Shown: positions 25,756-33,205 of the stretch, piece after piece | How the letters are laid out: each line of letters begins with the position of its first letter | Numbering within the stretch: the stretch's first letter is position 1 | Origin: an uncultured Lachnospiraceae bacterium | GTDB lineage: Bacteria; Bacillota; Clostridia; Lachnospirales; Lachnospiraceae | Assembly (NCBI GenBank): GCA_937965795.1 | Contig: CALCMD010000024.1 | Span: 1-37,537 of the forward strand | Length of the DNA stretch: 37,537 nucleotides | Direction: 5' to 3' | Translations under genes and position numbers: made by a program | Notes under the pieces: generated by a model | The model's database searches: none | The model's input: the letters and a program-made list of their open reading frames with translations, nothing else | What the model was told of the DNA's origin: nothing

Positions 25756-26388
25756 CTAAGGACTGATACGTATCCCATATTTCTCCAAATCCACTTTTCC
25801 ATTCTTCACCTCAATGCCCTCTGCTTCCAACAGTCTCGCCTGAGCGCCTGCTCCTCCGAATGCAAACGCACCTGCCAGCTCGCCTTTTCCATTTACCACC
25901 CGGTAGCATGGAATCGAATCCGGGTCCGGGTTCCTGTGCAGCGCATTTCCAACGGCCCTTGCCATCTTTTTATCTCCGGCGAGTTCCGCAATCTGCCCGT
26001 AGGTTGCCACCTTTCCTTCGGGAATCTTCTTCACCGCTTCATAAATTCTTTTCGTCGGACTGTCCGTGACCAGATCGTAGCTCTCCGCTATCATCCGCCG
26101 GATATCCTCGTCCGGAATACTCCCGTCCAAAATAATCGTGTTCCAGTGTTCTTTATTCTGATGATAACCTGCAATGACAGACGAATATGTATTTCTCCAG
26201 AACTCTCTCCACTCAGGATTTACCTTCACATTCAGATTGATATAGCCGTCCCTCTCATAAGTCCAGAGAAACGCCTTTTTACTCCCTTTGACTCTTACAA
26301 GCTGCCAGTTCAAATCATGAAACGGCGCTTCCTGATAGGTATCAGGAAATGACAGCCCATAAGCCAATGCTTCTTCTCTTGTTTTCAA
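25756..26388 (-). CDS. MmcQ/YjbR-like domain fused to O6-alkylguanine-DNA alkyltransferase-like domain
   Basis: A fusion of about 210 residues. Residues 1-115 match the MmcQ/YjbR (DUF419) fold: REEALAYGLSFPDTYQEAPF, then GYINLNVKVNPEW and GYHQNKEHWNTIILDG. Residues about 125-210 are the C-terminal alkyltransferase domain: YGQIAELAGDKKMARAVGNA, then IPCYRVVNGKGELAGAF. The active-site Cys is kept in PCYRV, where classic MGMT has PCHRV, so it may be a real suicide repair enzyme rather than a Cys-less ATL protein. The start is TTG 26388, with AGGAGG at 8 bases; upstream in-frame ATG codons have no ribosome binding site and lie across the promoter. It leads the sbcD-sbcC operon, supporting a DNA-repair role. 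Confidence 0.87.
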   Translation of the reverse strand: MKTREEALAYGLSFPDTYQEAPFHDLNWQLVRVKGSKKAFLWTYERDGYINLNVKVNPEWREFWRNTYSSVIAGYHQNKEHWNTIILDGSIPDEDIRRMIAESYDLVTDSPTKRIYEAVKKIPEGKVATYGQIAELAGDKKMARAVGNALHRNPDPDSIPCYRVVNGKGELAGAFAFGGAGAQARLLEAEGIEVKNGKVDLEKYGIRISP

Positions 26389-26464
26389 TGTCTGACCTCC
26401 TGCTTTTCTGTCACATGTCCATTCTTCCTGTAATGAACGCCTAAGAAATAGGAATGCTGTTTTT

Positions 26465-26493
26465 ATTATAGCGCACCCGCCCTCATTTGTCAT
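26465..26493 (-). promoter_or_regulatory. Promoter of the alkyltransferase-sbcD-sbcC operon
   Basis: Minus-strand ATGACA (26488-26493), 17 bases, TATAAT (26465-26470). The leader to the TTG start is about 70 bases. Confidence 0.7.
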
Positions 26494-26540
26494 TGAGCGG
26501 TTTGACATTTTCGCTGTTATGAGTTGTATATTTGAAAGAA

Positions 26541-26567
26541 GATAAAAGGCGGCCCTCCGGCCGCCTC
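26541..26567 (-). terminator. Terminator of the 48-residue gene
   Basis: AGGCGGCC (26547-26554) and GGCCGCCT (26559-26566) form a perfect stem with a four-base loop; the minus strand continues TTTTATC. The stem begins within the stop codon of the small gene. Confidence 0.8.
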
Positions 26568-26712
26568 AGCGTTTCTGGTTAATGGGGGAAATCCCTTCTT
26601 TCCGTGCATTATGTGTCTGGTTCTGGTTTTCCACCTTTTCCTTTTGTGTAATACTATTAAATTTTTCGTTTGACTTCTTCCGCTGCTGCTTTTCCACTTC
26701 TTTTTTGTCCAT
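26566..26712 (-). CDS. Small basic hydrophilic protein, possibly spore-associated
   Basis: A 48-residue protein (MDKKEVEKQQRKKSNEKFNS at its head; NQNQTHNARKEG and NQKR near its end) rich in Lys, Asn, Gln and Glu, with no hydrophobic segment or cysteine. It has its own GAGGTGA ribosome binding site and terminator, so I consider it a real gene. The promoter region matches the forespore sigma-G consensus, and the composition is like minor small acid-soluble spore proteins. I do not recognise a specific named family, so the spore role is inference. Confidence 0.7.
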   Translation of the reverse strand: MDKKEVEKQQRKKSNEKFNSITQKEKVENQNQTHNARKEGISPINQKR

Positions 26713-26729
26713 ACTTATCACCTCAGAGA

Positions 26730-26759
26730 TAGAATGAACCATTCGCAGCAAATTTATTC
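26730..26759 (-). promoter_or_regulatory. Sigma-G-like promoter of the 48-residue gene
   Basis: Minus-strand GAATA (26755-26759), 18 bases, CATTCTA (26730-26736). Both match the Bacillus sigma-G consensus GHATR-N18-CATNHTA at every defined position. The leader would be very short (about 11-15 bases), with AGGTGA near its 5' end, which is a caution. Confidence 0.5.
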
Positions 26760-26961
26760 ATTCCGCCGCTGTTGGCGTCACGGTCATGTTTCCGGCCTTT
26801 TAAGAGCCAGCCGATTCTTCCTCTTTTCACGGCTTTTGCTTTCACGCAATCCCTACTGAAAACCGGACGGAAAGCGCTGACTACTTTTTGACTACTTTTT
26901 GAGTGAATTTCAAGCCATTTCAACCCGTTTCAGACAGTTATAAAGCCAGTATCCGGGAAAC
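26760..26961. other. Non-coding stretch between the small gene and tRNA-Thr
   Basis: No convincing gene. A minus-strand open frame (26723-26923) has no ribosome binding site and unremarkable composition. The only pattern is a short direct repeat GACTACTTTTT at about 26878-26900. No copy of the tRNA 3' end is present, so I see no attachment site. Confidence 0.5.
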
Positions 26962-27006
26962 AGAAAAGTACCGGAAACCCGCATAAATACTGAATTTCCG
27001 GTACTG
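26962..27006 (-). terminator. Terminator of tRNA-Thr
   Basis: AGTACCGGAAA (26967-26977) pairs with TTTCCGGTACT (26995-27005), an 11-bp perfect stem, and on the minus strand the second arm continues TTTCTG. It lies about 12 bases after the tRNA. Confidence 0.8.
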
Positions 27007-27016
27007 TTTAAGTTAA

Positions 27017-27088
27017 GCTGATGACGGGACTCGGACCCGTGACCTCCTCACTACCAATGAGGTGCGCTACCACCTGTGCCACATCAGC
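27017..27088 (-). tRNA. tRNA-Thr (anticodon GGT)
   Basis: A 72-base cloverleaf on the minus strand. The acceptor stem is GCTGATG/CATCAGC, the D-arm contains AGGTGGTA, the anticodon stem CCTCA/TGAGG encloses loop TTGGTAG with anticodon GGT, and the T-arm ACGGG-TCCGAGT-CCCGT has the conserved TCCGA. The 3' CCA is not encoded. It has its own consensus promoter and terminator and is a single-gene unit. Confidence 0.95.
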
Positions 27089-27120
27089 CTGCATGTGATA
27101 AATCACCGCTACGATTAGAA

Positions 27121-27149
27121 ATTCTACCATAAACATACTTGCTTGTCAA
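27121..27149 (-). promoter_or_regulatory. Promoter of tRNA-Thr
   Basis: Minus-strand TTGACA (27144-27149), 17 bases, TAGAAT (27121-27126), about 33 bases ahead of the tRNA. It sits directly behind the stop codon of the cvpA-like gene. Confidence 0.85.
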
Positions 27150-27166
27150 TGCCTTTTTTCAACTTC

Positions 27167-27868
27167 TCAGCCCATTCCGGTCACAATGCGAAGCAGATAT
27201 TCCAGAAAAATATTCATGTTGTACAGCCATTCTAAAACCACGCTTTGATGAATCATCATGAGCAGCTTCTGCCCCGTATCCGTATTTCCAAATACCGTAA
27301 TGACAAGAAACGCGACCCACACGATCAAAAACCCCTGCCCGGCTCCAAGAATCAGTCCCAGCGTCTGATTGATAGGATGTAAAACCGGAAGCCTTGAGAG
27401 ATTATCCAGCGTAAGTACCGTCATCCGCAGAAGCAGATTTACCAGAAGCAGCGTAATCACAAACGTAAGGATATTTAAAATCAGGCTTGCCATATAAGCG
27501 GCAAGATAATCCGAAAAATCAGTAATTTCCAGCCCCTGATAGCTGTCGTCATTGTTCTGATTGACAAGCTGCTTTTTCAGAACCTCCGGCAATCCCAGTC
27601 CTTCAATAAATTTCTTCTGTTCAAGCCTGGTATCCTCTTTCTCTCCGTCTTTCTCCATAAATGTCTTGCGGCAGCTTTCCTCTATCACCCCGTAAACCGG
27701 CGTATGCTCCTTTAAAAAGTCGCTGATATACGGCGTCGCAAAATAAACCAGAATTGCCGATGCCAGAAAAAAGAACATATGAGCAAACACCCTGACAAAT
27801 CCTTTTTTCCATCCATGAAAGGCAAACGCCGCCAAAATCAGTAATACCACTCCTGTCAGTATATTCAT
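27167..27868 (-). CDS. CvpA-family membrane protein
   Basis: A 233-residue integral membrane protein. The N-terminal helices (NILTGVVLLILAAFAFHGWKKG, split as LTGVVLLILAAFAF and GWKKGFVRVF) and the second pair (LILNILTFVITLLLVNLLL and LGLILGAGQGFLIVWVAFLV, each a helix) are the CvpA pattern. A charged extracytoplasmic or cytoplasmic loop of about 70 residues lies between. CvpA proteins affect envelope integrity, biofilm or colicin V export in other bacteria; the molecular role is not settled. It starts nine bases after the DUF5711-like gene ends, so the two are translationally close. Confidence 0.85.
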   Translation of the reverse strand: MNILTGVVLLILAAFAFHGWKKGFVRVFAHMFFFLASAILVYFATPYISDFLKEHTPVYGVIEESCRKTFMEKDGEKEDTRLEQKKFIEGLGLPEVLKKQLVNQNNDDSYQGLEITDFSDYLAAYMASLILNILTFVITLLLVNLLLRMTVLTLDNLSRLPVLHPINQTLGLILGAGQGFLIVWVAFLVITVFGNTDTGQKLLMMIHQSVVLEWLYNMNIFLEYLLRIVTGMG

Positions 27869-27877
27869 TCCGTCACC

Positions 27878-29137
27878 CTATCTCAATCTTATTGTAGAAA
27901 CATAGCCCCTGGAAAGCACCATATATTTCCGGAAACCACTCACCCTTATAATATCTTCGATGGCCTTATCGTAAGAACCGGAAAACTTCTTCCTTCCTCC
28001 CGTATTGTAAATCTCAAACTCTTTCTCATTAAACAGAATCAGATCATCTCCGCCAAACTTCACCTTTTTATAATCCAGATCAAAATACGTTTTCATAATC
28101 TGCTTTCCCGTTCGGTTATAAAGCTGCGCCTTGTATTTATGTTTTTCCTTATCGCTCCTGAAAATAAATCCGAAATAATCTCCATCATGGAAAACACTTA
28201 AAATCTCCTCGTCAAATTCCACTTTCTTCTTCTGTTCGGGAACCTGTTTCCCCTGAAAAAGGCTGAAACCATTGCTTAGAAATGCTACCGAAGTCTCCCT
28301 GTCAATAAAATACGTCTCCGGAGCCACGACATTTTCATACGTTTCGGAAGCCACCAGGTTATTGATTTCTGCCTGCCCTACAGAATCAAAATCATAAAAA
28401 CATATCTTTGTATTCATAATTCCCTGCGTCACACGCAGATAAGATACCATAATTTTCATTCCATCCGGCGACAGGGCAATATCCAGCGGATAACCGGAAT
28501 CTCCAAGAGAAGTCCTGTTCTTCGCAATCTCATTTCCCTGCGTATCGTAAAAGTTAATCCAGGTCACATCTCCGTCGCTCAGAACCGCCGCCACAACCCC
28601 CTGATTTGCCACACAAACCTTTTCAATCGGAAGGGAAGTCTGAAACTGTCCCAGCGTTCCGCTTTCATCAAAAACATAAACCTGCGTCCCCTTCTTATCC
28701 GCAAGAACCGCTGTCGTCCCGCTTATGTCGATCATCGGGCTCTGCATACTAAACGTACTGTTCCACAGCACGGTTTCTTCATCCGACATGCAGGTCACTC
28801 CGTCTGAACTGTATTTCAGAAGATTATCTCCCAGTTCTGCATAGACGGTTCCGCTAATATCCGTCCGCTTTTCTTCCCTTAGGACTGAATAAGTCGTTCC
28901 GACATGAAGATAAAGAAAAAGCATACCTGCGATGCTCAAAAGGCAGACGGCGCCGATCACCAGCAGTCGATGCCTTCTGACCGATCTGCGGCGCATTCCG
29001 AGCCTTGCCCAGAATTTTTCCTGCTGCCCGTCCAATACTTCCGGCGTCTCCGCCGTCTCCAGGTTTTCGCGATCCTCTTCTTCAATTTCTTCCTTTATTT
29101 TTCTGAATTTTTGAACCTTCTTTTTTAAAAATGACAT
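27878..29137 (-). CDS. DUF5711-like single-pass membrane protein with propeller-like outer domain
   Basis: About 419 residues. A basic, then Glu-rich cytoplasmic segment (1-50, starting MSFLKKKVQKFRKIKEEIEE) is followed by one membrane helix (about 55-80: LLVIGAVCLLSIAGMLFLYL) and a long outer domain. That domain has repeating beta-rich blades: VYAELGDNLLKYSSDGVTCM, then TAVLADKKGTQVYVFDESG, VVAAVLSDGDVTWINFYD and LDIALSPDGMKIMVSYL. The pattern suggests a beta-propeller, but I cannot confirm blade number. I choose ATG 29137 (or 29140 adjacent), since upstream in-frame starts lie in the inter-gene hairpin and promoter. It lies between the LysM gene and cvpA in one apparent operon. Family naming is from memory of its architecture. 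Confidence 0.75.
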   Translation of the reverse strand: MSFLKKKVQKFRKIKEEIEEEDRENLETAETPEVLDGQQEKFWARLGMRRRSVRRHRLLVIGAVCLLSIAGMLFLYLHVGTTYSVLREEKRTDISGTVYAELGDNLLKYSSDGVTCMSDEETVLWNSTFSMQSPMIDISGTTAVLADKKGTQVYVFDESGTLGQFQTSLPIEKVCVANQGVVAAVLSDGDVTWINFYDTQGNEIAKNRTSLGDSGYPLDIALSPDGMKIMVSYLRVTQGIMNTKICFYDFDSVGQAEINNLVASETYENVVAPETYFIDRETSVAFLSNGFSLFQGKQVPEQKKKVEFDEEILSVFHDGDYFGFIFRSDKEKHKYKAQLYNRTGKQIMKTYFDLDYKKVKFGGDDLILFNEKEFEIYNTGGRKKFSGSYDKAIEDIIRVSGFRKYMVLSRGYVSTIRLR

Positions 29138-29194
29138 CATTCTCTTATCTTTCCGCAGGATATTCCCGCTCACCGTTCTTATGTTTGCGGTAAT

Positions 29195-29253
29195 ATCATA
29201 ACACAAATTACCCTGCAAGCTCAAGTCCGCAAATTGGATTTGAACATGCAGGG
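29195..29253 (-). promoter_or_regulatory. Inter-gene hairpin and possible internal promoter ahead of the DUF5711-like gene
   Basis: CCCTGCA (29211-29217) pairs with TGCAGGG (29247-29253), with an inner CAAGTCC/GGATTTG stem. There is no T-run, so it is a weak or partial terminator. Overlapping it on the minus strand are TTGAGC (29219-29224), 18 bases, and TATGAT (29195-29200), a plausible internal promoter. Confidence 0.4.
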
Positions 29254-29273
29254 TCCGGCCGTGTCCATAACAT

Positions 29274-30446
29274 CTATGGAAGTTTTATTTTCTGTCCCGG
29301 CAAAATGTGGTTTGGATTATCAATTCCATTAAATGCACAGATTTCTTCCATTTTTTCATCCGTTCCATAATACATCCGGCAGATGTCCGCCAGTGTATCC
29401 CCCTCCTTTACCGTATAGAACGCCTGCTGTGACCGTGTCTGGGAAGAGGACGCCTGCTCCACGCCATTTTCCATCGCTGCCGCATTCCCATCTGATGGAA
29501 CAGTTTCTGTCTGCGGGCTTTCCGTCACCGCTTCTGTTTCCTTTGTCTCTTCCTGATCCGTCTCCGGCTCTTCCGTACTCTCTGTCTCCTTTTCCTCCGT
29601 CATTCTCTTCCATTCTTCCTCAACAAGCGCATTTGCCGCAAGCGCGTCCTCCGTCGTCTGCGCCATATCAGAAATGGCCTGTTCCATACGTTTCATTTTG
29701 TCATAATTGCCGACCACCGTAACGCCAAGAACCAGTATCGTAAGCGCCAGAAACGTACTTGCCGCATAAAGAAACCGGGGATTTTTCGCCTGCTTTACAG
29801 GTTCCTGTTCCTTCGTCTTTTCCTCCTGCCTGTCCTTCTTTTTCTCCGAAAGCCTTCGGAAATTCCTGATTGCCTTATCCGCTACTTTCTCTTCCTTTTC
29901 CACGGATTTTCCTTCATTTTTAGCGATCATGTACTCCTGCATGGATTGATTTTTTTCATAATATATATAATATCCATCCATTCTTTTCAGAGTACCATTT
30001 TCTTCTGCAAAAACCACATCCTCCTTTTCTGCCAGCTCATGAAGTATCAGTACCGTATCTTCTCTGTCAAAATGTGTTTTAAAAATGTGATTCATACTCT
30101 GATCTGGAACGAATGGAGCCTCTGACACCTGCATCGCCCATCCCAGAATGTCGCTCTGTGCAAAATACTCTCCAGCGTCCCGGTAAACTTCCTCCCAGAC
30201 CTCTTCACTGAAATCAAGATGATTCACCTTAATCGCTCCGTGAATAAAAATGTACTTGCTTCCATCCTTCTCCCAGGTCTCTCCCAGCAGCACAGCCGCC
30301 TCTGCCTGATGAAGATAAGTAACTACATAGTCTTCCAGGTAAACCCTTTTTCCTTTTCCGACCTCTCCAATCTGGCGTACATTTTTCGGTGCTTTCTTCT
30401 CATCGTTTTCCGTCCCGTCTTTTCCCTTATAGACCATCTCAATCAT
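29274..30446 (-). CDS. LysM-domain single-pass membrane protein
   Basis: About 390 residues. An N-terminal cytoplasmic region of about 220 residues is not a domain I recognise (motifs VRQIGEVGKGKRVYLEDYV, split as VRQIGEVGKG and RVYLEDYV; ILGWAMQVSEAPFVPDQS). It is followed by a basic Glu/Lys stretch, one membrane helix (about 223-245), a coiled segment, a Glu/Thr-rich linker and a C-terminal LysM domain (about 343-390: FYTVKEGDTLADICRMYYG ... HILPGQKIKLP) that should bind peptidoglycan outside. I start at ATG 30446, which has AAAGGAG at 10 bases; GTG 30455 is too close to it. First gene of an apparent envelope set with the DUF5711-like gene and cvpA. Function unknown. Confidence 0.85.
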   Translation of the reverse strand: MIEMVYKGKDGTENDEKKAPKNVRQIGEVGKGKRVYLEDYVVTYLHQAEAAVLLGETWEKDGSKYIFIHGAIKVNHLDFSEEVWEEVYRDAGEYFAQSDILGWAMQVSEAPFVPDQSMNHIFKTHFDREDTVLILHELAEKEDVVFAEENGTLKRMDGYYIYYEKNQSMQEYMIAKNEGKSVEKEEKVADKAIRNFRRLSEKKKDRQEEKTKEQEPVKQAKNPRFLYAASTFLALTILVLGVTVVGNYDKMKRMEQAISDMAQTTEDALAANALVEEEWKRMTEEKETESTEEPETDQEETKETEAVTESPQTETVPSDGNAAAMENGVEQASSSQTRSQQAFYTVKEGDTLADICRMYYGTDEKMEEICAFNGIDNPNHILPGQKIKLP

Positions 30447-30505
30447 TCTTTGCACACTCCTTTATGACCAGTCTGCACTGTCTTCCCTGCTTCCAGTGCT
30501 GACTT

Positions 30506-30511
30506 ATCATA
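30506..30511 (-). promoter_or_regulatory. Extended -10 promoter of the LysM gene
   Basis: Minus-strand TG-C-TATGAT lies about 60 bases ahead of the ATG. No strong -35 is seen. Confidence 0.4.
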
Positions 30512-30590
30512 GCATATCCGTTCTGCGGATTTTATCAATCCGTGGGGGAATTTTCCTTAGATTTTCGACGCGTTTCCCCATGCTTCCTAT

Positions 30591-30620
30591 GAATACTTCC
30601 ACAAAAACCAGGATAGACTT
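30591..30620 (+). promoter_or_regulatory. Forespore-type (sigma-F/G-like) promoter of yyaC
   Basis: GAATA (30591-30595), 15 bases, GGATAGACTT (30611-30620). The second block matches the sigma-F -10 pattern GGnrAnAnTw at all defined positions but one, and the spacing fits. No good sigma-A pair is seen here. The leader to the ATG is about 20 bases with GAAGGG. Confidence 0.45.
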
Positions 30621-30646
30621 TAGAAAACATTAGAAGGGACAAGATC

Positions 30647-31198
30647 ATGTTTGGTTTCGAAGAAAAAATTTATTATATAGACTCAAAAAGAGAAGACGCC
30701 GGTCTACAGGTGAGCAGCCGCCTTTCCTCCCTGCTGCGCCGGTGTCCGCAAACCGCCGCCAGCGCTCCTGTCTTTCTCTGCATTGGAAGCGACCGTGTGA
30801 CTGGGGACAGTCTGGGGCCGATCATTGGTTCTGAACTAAAAAGAGCATTCCATGACAATATCCCCGTCTATGGAACGCTCGAAATGCCTGTTCATGCTTT
30901 AAATTTAAGCCCTGTCCTGCATGCCATCAAAGCGCATCACAAAAATAATATTCTGATCGCTATCGACGCTTCCCTCGGCATTCCTGAACATCAGGGCTAC
31001 ATCACTCTCGGAAAAGGCAGCCTGACTCCGGGAGCTGGCGTACGTAAAGAACTGGAAAGCGTCGGAGACGTGTTTATCACAGGTATCGTAGGGCCTTCCG
31101 GACGCTTTTCCCATCTGACGCTCCAGACCACCAGACTTTCGGCCGTCATGCCCGTGGCCCGGCAGATTTCGGCCGGAATCCTTCACATGCTATCCTAA
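30647..31198 (+). CDS. yyaC: Spore protease YyaC-family protein
   Basis: A 183-residue soluble protein of the YyaC family, distantly related to the germination protease Gpr fold. Family features are FLCIGSDRVTGDSLGPIIGS (about 42-61), VYGTLEMPVHALNL and the loop IDASLGIPEHQGYITLGKGS. B. subtilis YyaC is spore-associated, which with spoVT marks a spore former. ATG 30647 has GAAGGG at about 10 bases. A forespore-type promoter precedes it. Its last nine bases overlap the convergent transketolase gene. Confidence 0.88.
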   Translation: MFGFEEKIYYIDSKREDAGLQVSSRLSSLLRRCPQTAASAPVFLCIGSDRVTGDSLGPIIGSELKRAFHDNIPVYGTLEMPVHALNLSPVLHAIKAHHKNNILIAIDASLGIPEHQGYITLGKGSLTPGAGVRKELESVGDVFITGIVGPSGRFSHLTLQTTRLSAVMPVARQISAGILHMLS

Positions 31199-32131
31199 AT
31201 ATGCCTTAATTTTTTTATAAATACCCTCGGCATCCAGGCCGTATTTATGAAGAAGCTGAACTGCCGGTCCGGACTCTCCGAATACATCATTCATTCCGAT
31301 TTTTAACACACGCGCAGGCGCTTTTTCACAAAGGCAGTCGCACACTGCGCTTCCCAGCCCCCCGATCACGGAATGCTCTTCCACCGTAACGATTTTTCCC
31401 GTTTCCTTTGCCGCCTCCACAATCAGTCCCTCATCCAGAGGCTTAATAGTGTGGATGTTGATCACTTTTGCCTGTATTCCATCGGCTGCCAGCATCTTTG
31501 CAGCTTTCAAAGATTCTGCCACCGGAAGCCCTGTCGCCACGATAGCCACATCTTTTCCTTCCCGTAATACAGTGCCCTTGCCCAGTTCAAATTTATAATC
31601 GGGACGGTCATTGATCACAGGAACGGCCAGACGCCCAAACCGGAGATATACCGGACCCTCATAGGCTGCTGCCGCTTTTGTCGCTTCCTCTGCCTCTATG
31701 GCATCCGAAGGATTGATAATCATCATTTCCGGAATCGTGCGCATCAGGGCGATATCCTCATTGCACTGATGTGTCGGTCCGTCCTCGCCTACGGAAATTC
31801 CCGCATGTGTCGCTCCGATTTTTACATTCAGATGGGGATACCCAATGGAATTTCTGATCTGCTCAAAAGCACGTTCCGCCGCAAACATGGCAAAAGAACT
31901 TGCAAACGGGATCTTTCCCGTAGCCGCCAGCCCCGCCGCGATTCCCATCATATTTTCCTCTGCGATGCCACAGTTGATATGACGCTCCGGAAACGCTTTT
32001 TTAAATACGCCTGTCTTTGTCGCCGCCGCAAGATCTGCATCCAGAACCACGATCCGCTCATCGTTTTTTCCAAGCTCGACCAGAGCTTTTCCATATCCCT
32101 CTCTTGTCGCTATCTTCTTTACTTCTGACAT
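31190..32131 (-). CDS. Transketolase, C-terminal subunit
   Basis: The pyrimidine-binding and C-terminal half of a split transketolase (pentose phosphate pathway, cytoplasm), 313 residues. It has the PYR-domain motifs RIVVLDADLAAATKTG, FPERHINCGIAEENMMGIAAGLA (split at GIAEENMMG; its Glu activates thiamine diphosphate) and HAGISVGEDGPTHQ, then a C-terminal regulatory domain (VNIHTIKPLDEGLIVEAAK, VTVEEHSVIGGLGSAV). Its ATG lies within the last 13 bases of the N-terminal-subunit gene, so the two are translationally coupled and should be made in equal amounts. Confidence 0.95.
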   Translation of the reverse strand: MSEVKKIATREGYGKALVELGKNDERIVVLDADLAAATKTGVFKKAFPERHINCGIAEENMMGIAAGLAATGKIPFASSFAMFAAERAFEQIRNSIGYPHLNVKIGATHAGISVGEDGPTHQCNEDIALMRTIPEMMIINPSDAIEAEEATKAAAAYEGPVYLRFGRLAVPVINDRPDYKFELGKGTVLREGKDVAIVATGLPVAESLKAAKMLAADGIQAKVINIHTIKPLDEGLIVEAAKETGKIVTVEEHSVIGGLGSAVCDCLCEKAPARVLKIGMNDVFGESGPAVQLLHKYGLDAEGIYKKIKAYLG

Positions 32132-32958
32132 AATGCTTCACCTGCTTTCTCTAATTCTGCCATAGCCGCCGCATACTGTTCGTCATTCGGCGCCACCCCG
32201 TGCCAGGAAGCCTGATTCTCCATAAAAGAAACTCCTTTTCCTTTGACGGTCTTTAAAAGAATAGCCGTCGGCATTCCCTGTACACCGCGCGCTTCCTCAA
32301 AAGCCGCCCTTAGCTGTTCCATATCATTTCCATCTGCTACATTGATTACATGAAAATTAAATGCCTCAAATTTTTTGTCTATCGGATAGGGTGAACAAAC
32401 CTCTGCAATATCGCCGTCAATCTGAAGGCCGTTATTATCTACGATTACGACCAGATTATCCAACGATCTGGCTCCGGCGAACATTGCCGCCTCCCAAACC
32501 TGACCTTCCTGAATCTCTCCATCGCCAAGCAGCGTATAAACCCGATAGGTATCTCCGCTCATCTTTGCGGAAAGAGCCATTCCCACAGCTGTAGAAATAC
32601 CCTGTCCCAGAGAACCGCTGGACATATCCACACCCGGCGTTCTCTTCATGTCCGGATGTCCCTGCAAATAGGAACCTACATGACGCAGCGTAATTAAATC
32701 TTCCACCGGAAAATATCCTCTGCGTGCAAGAGCTGCATAAAGGCCAGGCGCCGTATGTCCTTTTGAAAGTACAAAACGATCCCTGTCCGGTTTCTGAGGA
32801 TCTTTCGGGTCAATGTTCATCTCTTCAAAATATAAATAAGTAAACACGTCTGCGGCTGACAGAGATCCGCCCGGATGTCCGGCTTTGGCACTGTGTACAG
32901 ATGTTATAATATCTTTGCGTATCTCATTGGCCATTATCTGAAGCTCAAGTTTGTTCAT
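32119..32958 (-). CDS. Transketolase, N-terminal subunit
   Basis: The thiamine diphosphate/Mg-binding half of the split transketolase, 279 residues. Motifs are SVHSAKAGHPGGSLSAADV, VLSKGHTAPGLYAALARRGY, and the ThDP signature GDGEIQEGQVWEAAMFAG followed by NNGLQIDG. With the downstream subunit it moves two-carbon units between sugar phosphates. ATG 32958 has AAAGGAG at 8 bases. Split transketolases are common in clostridia; neighbouring genes give no hint of a special pathway. Confidence 0.95.
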   Translation of the reverse strand: MNKLELQIMANEIRKDIITSVHSAKAGHPGGSLSAADVFTYLYFEEMNIDPKDPQKPDRDRFVLSKGHTAPGLYAALARRGYFPVEDLITLRHVGSYLQGHPDMKRTPGVDMSSGSLGQGISTAVGMALSAKMSGDTYRVYTLLGDGEIQEGQVWEAAMFAGARSLDNLVVIVDNNGLQIDGDIAEVCSPYPIDKKFEAFNFHVINVADGNDMEQLRAAFEEARGVQGMPTAILLKTVKGKGVSFMENQASWHGVAPNDEQYAAAMAELEKAGEALCQK

Positions 32959-33023
32959 GGTCTTTCTCCTTTAATCCTTCATTTCTTTCCTTAATGCTCT
33001 TCGAGTAGAAACCTGCAACCATG

Positions 33024-33029
33024 ATTATA
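33024..33029 (-). promoter_or_regulatory. -10 element of the transketolase operon
   Basis: Minus-strand TATAAT lies about 65 bases ahead of the ATG. The -35 position reads TTTTCA at 17 bases, which is weak. Confidence 0.55.
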
Positions 33030-33129
33030 CTCTATTTCTCCGTTTTTGAAAATAGGAAAATGCAAACAGGAAAACTTTTATATGTGCAGATTTTTTTCAC
33101 TTTCATACAAAAAATGCAAAATTTCGTAC

Positions 33130-33158
33130 TTGATTAAAAAGAGGCAATGTATTATAAC
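33130..33158 (+). promoter_or_regulatory. Sigma-A promoter of pncB
   Basis: TTGATT (33130-33135), 17 bases, TATAAC (33153-33158). The leader to the ATG at 33206 is about 40 bases and contains GAGGAC as ribosome binding site. No NAD-related operator is recognised. Confidence 0.65.
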
Positions 33159-33205
33159 TATAGAAAAAGTTTCACAATTTCCAACGAAAGAATCGAGGAC
33201 AAACT

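Noticed and set aside
26723..26923. Minus-strand frame with KHDRDANSGG, faintly like a TnpB end
   Set aside because: It has no zinc-finger cysteines, no ribosome binding site, and overlaps the promoter of the small gene; the resemblance is probably chance.
27017..27088. tRNA-Thr as an integration site of a mobile element
   Set aside because: No duplicate of the tRNA 3' end and no integrase are present in the window.
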